From positions 1 through 12,795 of the forward strand of contig CANNUR010000070.1 in the NCBI GenBank assembly GCA_947523045.1: 12,795 nt of DNA, written 5' to 3'. Of this stretch, positions 7,366 through 12,795 are shown piece after piece. Source of the stretch: an uncultured Prosthecobacter sp. (lineage in GTDB: Bacteria; Verrucomicrobiota; Verrucomicrobiia; Verrucomicrobiales; Verrucomicrobiaceae). The notes below the pieces were generated by a model. That model did no database searches and was not told the DNA's origin. It saw only the letters and a list, made by a program, of their open reading frames with translations. The translations under genes and the position numbers were made by a program. The first letter of the stretch is position 1; every line of letters begins with the position of its first letter.

Positions 7366-7386
7366 ACGCACTCCGTGGGAGTGCGT
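7366..7386 (+). promoter_or_regulatory. Leader hairpin after repeat copy 2
   Basis: ACGCACTCC (7366-7374) and GGAGTGCGT (7378-7386) form a perfect 9-bp stem with a GTG triloop, 6 bp after the repeated element and 24 bp before ATG 7411. There is no following T-run. It may be an RNA leader structure, an mRNA-stabilising stem or an operator palindrome. A weaker hairpin with another sequence holds the same place in the other leader. Confidence 0.5.
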
Positions 7387-7410
7387 CACCGCGCTTCCAC
7401 ACCCCGTTTC

Positions 7411-8685
7411 ATGCGCCCTTTTTCTTTCTTCTTTGGTTTCCCGGCTGCCGTGGCTGCGCTGCTTCTGCAGACGGCATTCGCCCGGGCGGATGCCCAGGAT
7501 CAAGCCGGCATCGACAAAGCCCTCGAAGGCCTGCCGCCCGAGGTGCGCCGCGAGGTGCGCCTGGTGCCGGACCGTCCGTCGCTGCCATCCGCGGCCGCTG
7601 ACGATCCGCTGGCCCTGGCCGTGCGCCTGGCCCTGCAGATCAGCGGCGACCGCGAGACCCGCGATCGCCTGCTCTACCAGTGCGGTCGCCAGGCCCTGAC
7701 TCAGGGGCGGCTGGCGACCGCGCGTGAACTCGCTGCCCGCATCAGCGACCACCGTGCCGGCCTGCTCCTGTTGGATCTCGCCGAGGCCGAGACCGATCCC
7801 CAGCGCGCCCGCGAATGGCTCGATCTCGCCACCGGTCTGCCGGCCCTGGTCAAACCCTGGCAGGCGGAGCAATTGCTCGCCCGTCTAGTCTTCGTCGGGC
7901 GTTTGCTCGGCCGCGACGAAGCCGTCACCTCCACCTGGTGGCAGGCGCTGAGCGATCCCGGGGCGCGTTACGTCGCCACGGCGGCCCTGCTGACGCAGGA
8001 GTCTGCTGAGACGGGAACTTACAACCTGGCGAACCTGCGCGCGGCCGGTCAGGACCCGGCGGTGCGCGGGCGGCCGGCCCCGGGCTTGCACGACAGCGCC
8101 CGCCGCCTGTTCCGCCAGGCGCTGGATCGGCTTGCCTCCAGTGACCGCCAGCAGCAGGCCCTGGGCGACGGCCTCATCAATGCCGCGCTTGAAGTGCTGA
8201 CGCTGTCGCGGGTGGCTCATGCCGAGATGCTGGTCGAATCCGCGGCGACCTTTTATGAGGCCGGTCACGAGGCTCGGGCGCGGCGGTTGTTCAGCCGGGC
8301 CGAGGAGCGTTTGGGTGCACCGCATGAGGCGCAGGCGCGGCTGCTTTACCAGATGGCCAGACTCTGGCGTCTGCGCGGTCGCGCCGCGGATTTGACGGCT
8401 GTGCTGGAGCAGGCCGAGGCCCAGGCGCGCGGCATGGAGGCCATGCATCACCCCTTTGCCTTTGCCTGGCTCGCCGCGGCTCACGAACAGGCCGGACGCG
8501 AGGAGGTAGCGCAGGCTCTGCTGACCGAGGCCGCACGCGCTTGTGCGGAAAATCCCAACCGGCGCACCGCCCTCACCGGCGCCGTCGAAATCTGCCTGTG
8601 TCGGGCGCGCACAGGCCGGCCGCTGCCAGCCGGGGTGTTGGAAGGGATGGCGGCGCTGGCGGGCAGCGCGGCGGCGGCCAACTGA
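7411..8685 (+). CDS. Secreted helical-repeat (TPR-like) protein paired with TonB receptor
   Basis: A 424-aa protein. ATG 7411 is preferred over an in-frame GTG at 7351 because it directly opens a signal peptide (MRPFSFFFGFPAAVAALLL, cleavage near ARA-DA) and because the earlier start would lie inside the repeated element. The mature protein is almost entirely alpha-helical and rich in Ala, Leu, Arg and Glu. It has TPR-like helix pairs such as GRLATARELAARISDHRAG, HEARARRLFSRAEERLG, and LLYQMARLWRLRGRAADLT followed by AVLEQAEAQARG. No enzyme motif is visible. The stop is 16 bp before the receptor ATG, so the two are surely co-transcribed. A periplasmic scaffold or partner of the receptor is the simplest reading. 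It has no Shine-Dalgarno sequence. No close family was recognised beyond the TPR-like fold. Confidence 0.8.
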   Translation: MRPFSFFFGFPAAVAALLLQTAFARADAQDQAGIDKALEGLPPEVRREVRLVPDRPSLPSAAADDPLALAVRLALQISGDRETRDRLLYQCGRQALTQGRLATARELAARISDHRAGLLLLDLAEAETDPQRAREWLDLATGLPALVKPWQAEQLLARLVFVGRLLGRDEAVTSTWWQALSDPGARYVATAALLTQESAETGTYNLANLRAAGQDPAVRGRPAPGLHDSARRLFRQALDRLASSDRQQQALGDGLINAALEVLTLSRVAHAEMLVESAATFYEAGHEARARRLFSRAEERLGAPHEAQARLLYQMARLWRLRGRAADLTAVLEQAEAQARGMEAMHHPFAFAWLAAAHEQAGREEVAQALLTEAARACAENPNRRTALTGAVEICLCRARTGRPLPAGVLEGMAALAGSAAAAN

Positions 8686-8701
8686 ACGGGTGGAGGCGAG
8701 C

Positions 8702-11700
8702 ATGAATTCTAAGCGGATCCACTTTCATTGCCGGTTTCTCGTCCTGGTCGTCCTGTGCCTCTGGGCTGCCGGTGTCGAGGCCCAGGACAGTTTGCGCGGT
8801 GGCCTGCGCGGTCTGGTCAGGGACGCGGATTTCTACGTCGGCGTGCCCGAGGTGGCATTGATCCTTGAACCCGGCGGACAGAGCGTGCGCACCGACGCCG
8901 AGGGCCGGTTCTTCGTCAACGATCTCGAACCCGGCGTGTATCGCCTTGCCGCCAGCGCCGAGGGCTACATCCGCACCAGCCAGAGCGGCGTGGTGGTCAG
9001 CGCCGGCAGCGTGCGCGAGGTGGAGCTGGAAATGACCGCCGAGGTGGTCGAGCTTGAGGAGTTCACGGTGCAGGAACTGATCAGCGAGGACACCGCCGGA
9101 GCACCGCTCAGCATCGGCGCCTCCCTGCAGTCCTTCGCCAGCGCCATCGCGCCGACCCTGCTGAAAAGCGCCGGCTCCTCCGGCGACATCGGCAGTGCGC
9201 TCAAGCGCCTGTCGAGCACGGCGGTGGTCGACAGCCGCTACGTCGTCGTGCGCGGCCTGAGCGACCGCTACAACGTCGTCGTGCTCAACGGCGCCCGCCT
9301 GCCGAGTTCCGACCCCGACAAGCGTGCGGTCAACATCGACATCTTCCCGACCGGCCTCATCGAGACCGTGGTCAGCTCGAAGACCGCCGTGCCGTCGATG
9401 CCCGGTGAGGCCACCGGCGGCTACCTGAGCATCATCACCAAGCGCGTGCCGAAGGAACCCTTCCTCAACGTCTCGATGTCCTACGGCTACAACACTCTCG
9501 CCACCGGCAACCAGTTCCTCAGCTACCGCGGCGGCGGCACCGGCCTGCTCGGCGATGCCGGGTCGCGCGAACTGCCGTCGATCATGCAGGACCTCAACGC
9601 CCTGCCCAACAGTTCCGCGGCGCTCACCTACAACGACCCTGCGCTGTCGCCGGCCGACACCCTCGCCGCGCGGCTCTCGGCCAACTCCCTCGCCGCCGCG
9701 CGTGCCCTGCGCGACCGCGCCATGGGCACCACCTACAAGGACGCGCCCATGGACTTCAGCGTCAGCGCCATTGGCGGCACCCGCTTCGAGGATTTCATGG
9801 GCGGCACGCTCGGCCTCATCGGCGGCTTCACCTACGGCAAAAAATTCACCGCCGAGGTCGGCGAACGCGGCTTCGCCAACATCGGCAACGGCGTCGCCCA
9901 GCCGACCCAGCAGTTCGACTTCCAGCGCGGAACCGAAAACCTGCTCGCCGGCGCCCTGCTCAGCGCCTCGCTCGAGTTCGACCCGGAAAACCGCGTCAGC
10001 CTGACCTGGTTCGCCAACCTCTCCGCCCAGGACGACGCCATCTTCTCCTTCGGTCCCTCGCTCAACCTGCCGGAGCTGATGATCTTCCGCGAATTCATGT
10101 TCTACACCGAGCGCCGCCTGCAGACCCTGCAGTTCACCGGCGAGCATGTCATGCCCGGCACCAGCGACATCAAGATGGACTGGCTCGTCGCCTACAGCAT
10201 GTCCTCGCAGAACCAGCCCGACCTGCGCAAGGCCAACTACGCCTTCAGTACCGACCCCAGCATCAACGCCTACGTCGGTCCCGGCGATCCCGCCCCGCCC
10301 GATTTCGAGCGCACCTGGCGCCGCCTCGATGACACCAACTACAACGTCGCCCTCAACTTCGAGATCCCCCTCGACGAGGGCGCCCGCGACGGCGGCACCG
10401 GCACGAAGTTCAAGTTCGGCGGCAACTTCGATCACAGCACCCGCGACTACAAAACCGACAACTTTGAGTACGTCGGCCTGCCCGACGGCCAGTTGGTCGC
10501 CGACTTCCTTGGCCTCGCCCCCGGCCAGCCATTGCTGCGCCTGCCGCCCAGCCCGGATGACCGCCGCATGCTCACCCTCGGTGACCTGCTCGGCGGCATC
10601 GATCTGGTCGACCAGACCCGCGACCCGAACGGCCTCGGCGGTGACCTCGTGCGCGACAACTTCTTCCTGGCCCGCGCCTTCAACATCCCGGCCCGCGAGG
10701 TCTACGCGGCGACCCAGACCATTCCCGCCGCCCACGGCGCCTTCACCTTCAACCTCAGCGACCGCCTGGAAACCACCGTCGGCGCCCGCGTCGAGGCCAC
10801 GCGCATGCAGGTCACCGTCGAACGCGTCGGCGACGGCGGCAGCAACTTCGCCAGCGGCAAGTCCGACAGCTTTGAACTCAACCGCACCGACCTGCTGCCG
10901 TCGATGTCGAACCGCTGGGAGATCGCCGACACCATGTCGCTGCGATCCTCGATCAGCCGCACGGTCGCGCGCCCGACCTTCAAGGAACTCGCCCTGGTCT
11001 TCTCGCGCGATCCGGAAACCGGCAACTTCTTCGTCGGCAACCCCGGCCTGGAGATGTCCTCGATCATGAACTACGACCTGCGCTGGGAGTGGATGCCGGC
11101 GCCGGGCGACCAGTTCGCCGTGTCGCTGTTCGCCAAGCAGATCCGCAAACCCATCGAGTTCGTCAACCTCGGCGTCTTCAACACCGCCGAGAACGAGGAG
11201 AGTGCCTCGGTGTACGGTTTCGAGATCGAGGCCTACAAGGAACTGGGCCGACTCATTGAGGCGCTTGAGGGTTTCAGCGTCGGCTTCAACTACGGCTTCG
11301 TCTTTTCCAAGGTCGCCCTCAGCCAGAACAGCCAGGAGATTCGTGAGCGCGCGGGGCTGTCTCTCGACCGCCCGCTGCAGGGTCAGCCCGACTACACCTT
11401 CAACTTCAACCTCAGCCACGAGATCAAGGACTGGGGCCTGACCAGCGCCGTCCTGCTCAACGTCACCGGCCCGCTGCTGTACACCGTCGGCGGCCAGTTC
11501 GAATCGAACCTGACGCCCGACATCTACCAGCGCCCCTTCACCTCGCTCGACCTCGCCTTTTCCAAGGAGATCAGCAAGACCTGGTCCTTCAACCTGCGCG
11601 TCAGCAACCTGCTCAACCAGCCGCGCGAACGCTACTTCGAGGGCGGCCTGCCCTTCGCCGTCACCAAGACCGGCACCACCTACAGCCTCGGCCTCACCGG

Positions 11701-11710
11701 CAAGTGGTAG
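8702..11710 (+). CDS. TonB-dependent outer-membrane receptor with carboxypeptidase-regulatory-like N-domain
   Basis: A 1002-aa protein that would import an unknown ligand through the outer membrane with TonB-ExbBD energy. The start at ATG 8702 has a clear Shine-Dalgarno GGAGG at 8692-8696. The signal peptide (to about residue 28, GVEAQ) is followed by a CarboxypepD_reg-like beta domain (about 34-112: GLRGLVRD, DAEGRFFVNDLEPGVYRL). A TonB-box-like VVELEEFTV is at 115-123. The plug (about 130-245) has SGDIGSALKR, VVVRGLSDRYNVVVLNGARL, SSDPDKRAVNIDIFP and GEATGGYLSIITKR. The remainder is a long beta-barrel ending YSLGLTGKW, with the C-terminal aromatic residue usual for outer-membrane proteins. 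The plug type (NGARLPSSDPDKR) is one I recall with exported beta-helix-like partners; a gene of that type lies at 5267-7210. No SusD homologue is present. The length is slightly above usual because of the N-domain. Confidence 0.95.
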   Translation: MNSKRIHFHCRFLVLVVLCLWAAGVEAQDSLRGGLRGLVRDADFYVGVPEVALILEPGGQSVRTDAEGRFFVNDLEPGVYRLAASAEGYIRTSQSGVVVSAGSVREVELEMTAEVVELEEFTVQELISEDTAGAPLSIGASLQSFASAIAPTLLKSAGSSGDIGSALKRLSSTAVVDSRYVVVRGLSDRYNVVVLNGARLPSSDPDKRAVNIDIFPTGLIETVVSSKTAVPSMPGEATGGYLSIITKRVPKEPFLNVSMSYGYNTLATGNQFLSYRGGGTGLLGDAGSRELPSIMQDLNALPNSSAALTYNDPALSPADTLAARLSANSLAAARALRDRAMGTTYKDAPMDFSVSAIGGTRFEDFMGGTLGLIGGFTYGKKFTAEVGERGFANIGNGVAQPTQQFDFQRGTENLLAGALLSASLEFDPENRVSLTWFANLSAQDDAIFSFGPSLNLPELMIFREFMFYTERRLQTLQFTGEHVMPGTSDIKMDWLVAYSMSSQNQPDLRKANYAFSTDPSINAYVGPGDPAPPDFERTWRRLDDTNYNVALNFEIPLDEGARDGGTGTKFKFGGNFDHSTRDYKTDNFEYVGLPDGQLVADFLGLAPGQPLLRLPPSPDDRRMLTLGDLLGGIDLVDQTRDPNGLGGDLVRDNFFLARAFNIPAREVYAATQTIPAAHGAFTFNLSDRLETTVGARVEATRMQVTVERVGDGGSNFASGKSDSFELNRTDLLPSMSNRWEIADTMSLRSSISRTVARPTFKELALVFSRDPETGNFFVGNPGLEMSSIMNYDLRWEWMPAPGDQFAVSLFAKQIRKPIEFVNLGVFNTAENEESASVYGFEIEAYKELGRLIEALEGFSVGFNYGFVFSKVALSQNSQEIRERAGLSLDRPLQGQPDYTFNFNLSHEIKDWGLTSAVLLNVTGPLLYTVGGQFESNLTPDIYQRPFTSLDLAFSKEISKTWSFNLRVSNLLNQPRERYFEGGLPFAVTKTGTTYSLGLTGKW

Positions 11711-11748
11711 GCTGGCAGGTTTGCTGGGCAGGGGGACTGAGAACCAGA

Positions 11749-11785
11749 TGTCAATGTGGGAACGGTCAGTCATCCCACATTGACA
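11749..11785. promoter_or_regulatory. Perfect 13-bp inverted repeat, likely TA operator (or terminator)
   Basis: TGTCAATGTGGGA (11749-11761) and its exact complement TCCCACATTGACA (11773-11785) flank an 11-base spacer. The site lies 38 bp after the receptor stop and 29 bp before the antitoxin ATG. The right arm ends in TTGACA (11780-11785), a consensus -35 hexamer, but the -10 candidate at 17-bp spacing (GAAACT) is poor. No T-run follows on either strand, so autoregulatory operator is preferred over terminator. Confidence 0.5.
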
Positions 11786-11814
11786 AAATCCCACCAAACG
11801 GCGAAACTGGCCTC

Positions 11815-12084
11815 ATGAAAGAGGTCATTCGGCAACTCCGACCGGATTCCAAGGGGCGGCTCGCACTCGGCAAACTCGCTCGGGGTGTCAGCAGTTTTCG
11901 TGCACGACGCATGGCGGACGGCAACATTCTCCTCGAACCCTTCGCTGAAATCCCTGCCCGTGAAAAATGGCTATTCGAGAACGCTGCAGCCCTTGGCGCG
12001 GTGAAAGCCGGACTCGCTCAGGCTGCAGAAGGCAAGACGCGTTCGCTGGGCAGCTTTGCCGCCTACGTCAATGAGGACGAGTAG
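11815..12084 (+). CDS. AbrB-like antitoxin of a type II toxin-antitoxin pair
   Basis: An 89-aa protein. ATG 11815 is chosen because the conserved part (RQLRPDSKGRLALGKLARG) begins right after it; an in-frame start at 11704 would overlap the receptor stop and the inverted repeat. The N-terminal half has the SKGRL..G and DGNILLEPF pattern of swapped-hairpin AbrB-type DNA-binding domains. The C-terminal half (REKWLFENAAALGAVKAGLAQAA, then GSFAAYVNEDE) is a helix plus acidic tail, as expected for toxin neutralisation. The stop is 3 bp before the toxin ATG, so the two are coupled. It probably represses its own operon through the inverted repeat at 11749-11785. Codon use is less C-ending than in the envelope genes, consistent with acquisition. 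Assignment to AbrB rather than another small antitoxin fold is from motif resemblance. Confidence 0.7.
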   Translation: MKEVIRQLRPDSKGRLALGKLARGVSSFRARRMADGNILLEPFAEIPAREKWLFENAAALGAVKAGLAQAAEGKTRSLGSFAAYVNEDE

Positions 12085-12087
12085 CTC

Positions 12088-12384
12088 ATGGCCTTCGCCC
12101 TTCGATTTACCGCGCAGGCTGAATCCGACCTGAGCTCGCTTGAGTCCGACCCGAGCCTCAGCAAGCGCTTCAAGGCCGTTCGCAAGGCACTCGGCTACCT
12201 GGAGATGAATCCCCGTCACCCCGGCCTCAACACCCACAAGTTCAGCGCCCTGACCGGCCCGAACGGCGAAGAAATCTTCGAGGCCTATGCCGAGAATCAA
12301 ACCCCGGCGGCCTACCGGATATTCTGGTTCTACGGCCCAGACAAGAAGATGATCACGATTATTGCGATCACTCCGCATCCTTAA
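12088..12384 (+). CDS. RelE/ParE-like toxin
   Basis: A 98-aa protein, the usual size of the RelE/ParE superfamily, starting at ATG 12088, three bases after the antitoxin stop, with GAGGACGAG upstream as a possible Shine-Dalgarno sequence. It starts LRFTAQAESDLSSLESDPSLSKRFKA, giving the expected N-terminal strand and two helices, then NPRHPGLNTHKFS and the C-terminal strands EIFEAYAENQTPAAYRIFWFYGPDKK and MITIIAITPHP. RelE-type members cut mRNA on the ribosome and ParE-type members poison gyrase; which applies cannot be decided here. The final PHP and the aromatic-rich AYRIFWFY are intact, so it looks functional, unlike the copy downstream. Confidence 0.75.
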   Translation: MAFALRFTAQAESDLSSLESDPSLSKRFKAVRKALGYLEMNPRHPGLNTHKFSALTGPNGEEIFEAYAENQTPAAYRIFWFYGPDKKMITIIAITPHP

Positions 12385-12502
12385 CTGAGTTCATTTCATA
12401 CCATGACAGAGACAAAAGATCGGGATCTCGTAGAGCGGGCGTGCGGTGAGATTGATCGATCTGCTTCTGAAAAAGGCCCCATCTCTCCGGCCGCCCCCCC
12501 CG

Positions 12503-12645
12503 TTCAGCACCTTGCCGGTCCGAAGGGCGAGGAACTCCTTGAGGCCCATGCCGAGAATCAAACCCCGGCGGCGCACCGCATTTTCGGGTTCCGCGGGCCC
12601 GACAAGCAGGAAATCTTGTTCCTCGCCATCGAGTCGCCTCCGTGA
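12503..12645 (+). pseudogene. Frameshifted partial copy of the toxin 3' half
   Basis: Bases 12503-12645 align to 12241-12384 of the intact toxin, including a 25-bp identical run (12548-12572 with 12287-12311). One base is missing near 12513, so TTCAGCACCTTG is out of frame with the rest. After the frameshift, 27 of 42 residues match from GPKGEE to the stop. Aromatic residues are lost: two Tyr to His, one Trp to Gly, one Tyr to Arg. The first half of the toxin is absent, and no antitoxin remnant was seen. An 80-codon open frame from ATG 12403 runs through this copy, but its first 33 codons match nothing I know, and it passes a run of eight C (12494-12501). It is most likely a decayed second toxin or a partial tandem duplication. 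Confidence 0.7.
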
Positions 12646-12795
12646 TCGTGGGAATGCTCCTTGCCGCACCCAGAGGCCATTCTCAATGGAATGGCGAAAA
12701 CATGGCGGTGCGGGCACCCATACTTTACGAACTTCCTTCTGGCTCAAGCTCGTTTTGGGCCTTCCCTACTACCAGCACAATCTGCCTCCTTTCGT
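12646..12795. other. Right-edge region without recognised feature
   Basis: No gene is supported in the last 150 bases. A 7-bp stem (12676-12682 with 12689-12695, loop TCAATG) is present without a T-run. A minus-strand frame crossing this stretch and the toxin remnant is a shadow, with no recognisable motif and no plausible start context. Confidence 0.5.

Noticed and set aside
8573..11797. Long minus-strand open frame opposite the TonB receptor
   Set aside because: The + strand product has a complete receptor architecture with a Shine-Dalgarno sequence. The minus-strand product is low-complexity and explained by codon bias.
12494..12501. Run of eight C as a phase-variation switch
   Set aside because: It lies in front of a decayed toxin fragment; no frame shift at this tract joins a recognisable N-terminal half to it.
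1..12795. CRISPR arrays, tRNA or rRNA genes, insertion sequences
   Set aside because: No regularly spaced repeats, no cloverleaf or rRNA-like sequence and no transposase motif was seen on either strand.

Overview
The window is high-GC bacterial DNA, and all convincing genes lie on the + strand. The gene set points to Verrucomicrobiota, probably an Opitutales/Opitutaceae relative. It includes a TIGR02597-type secreted protein, a large secreted protein with immunoglobulin-like domains, a secreted beta-helix-like protein, and a TonB-dependent receptor with an N-terminal carboxypeptidase-regulatory-like domain. Several secretory genes also start without a Shine-Dalgarno sequence. The lineage is an inference from family recall, not from a database search.

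Layout. (1) Positions 2-1143 hold the 3' end of an unidentified gene and, overlapping it by GTGA, a secreted TPR protein resembling BamD/YbgF-type periplasmic helical-repeat proteins. A terminator-like hairpin sits inside the start region of the second gene. (2) Positions 1223-7273 form a three-gene unit: a TIGR02597-like protein, a 948-aa Ig-domain protein and a 647-aa beta-helix-like protein. All three have signal peptides, and the unit ends in a strong intrinsic terminator at 7240-7273. (3) Positions 7306-11710 form a two-gene unit: a secreted helical-repeat protein followed 16 bp later by a 1002-aa TonB-dependent receptor. (4) Positions 11749-12645 hold a perfect 13-bp inverted repeat, an antitoxin/toxin pair (AbrB-like and RelE/ParE-like) and a decayed, frameshifted partial copy of the toxin. 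The last 150 bases hold nothing I recognise.

The most interesting structure is a 54-bp element, identical at 49 positions with no gaps. It lies upstream of both the secreted-protein unit (1223-1276) and the receptor unit (7306-7359). It ends 52 and 51 bp before the chosen ATG, and each copy is followed by a different hairpin at a similar place. This suggests that the two units share a promoter or leader-RNA element and are expressed together as one envelope system. In that model an energised outer-membrane receptor and its helical-repeat partner work with three exported proteins that may bind or assemble on the cell surface. The substrate cannot be read from the sequence. The toxin-antitoxin region has less C-ending codon use and looks like a later acquisition.
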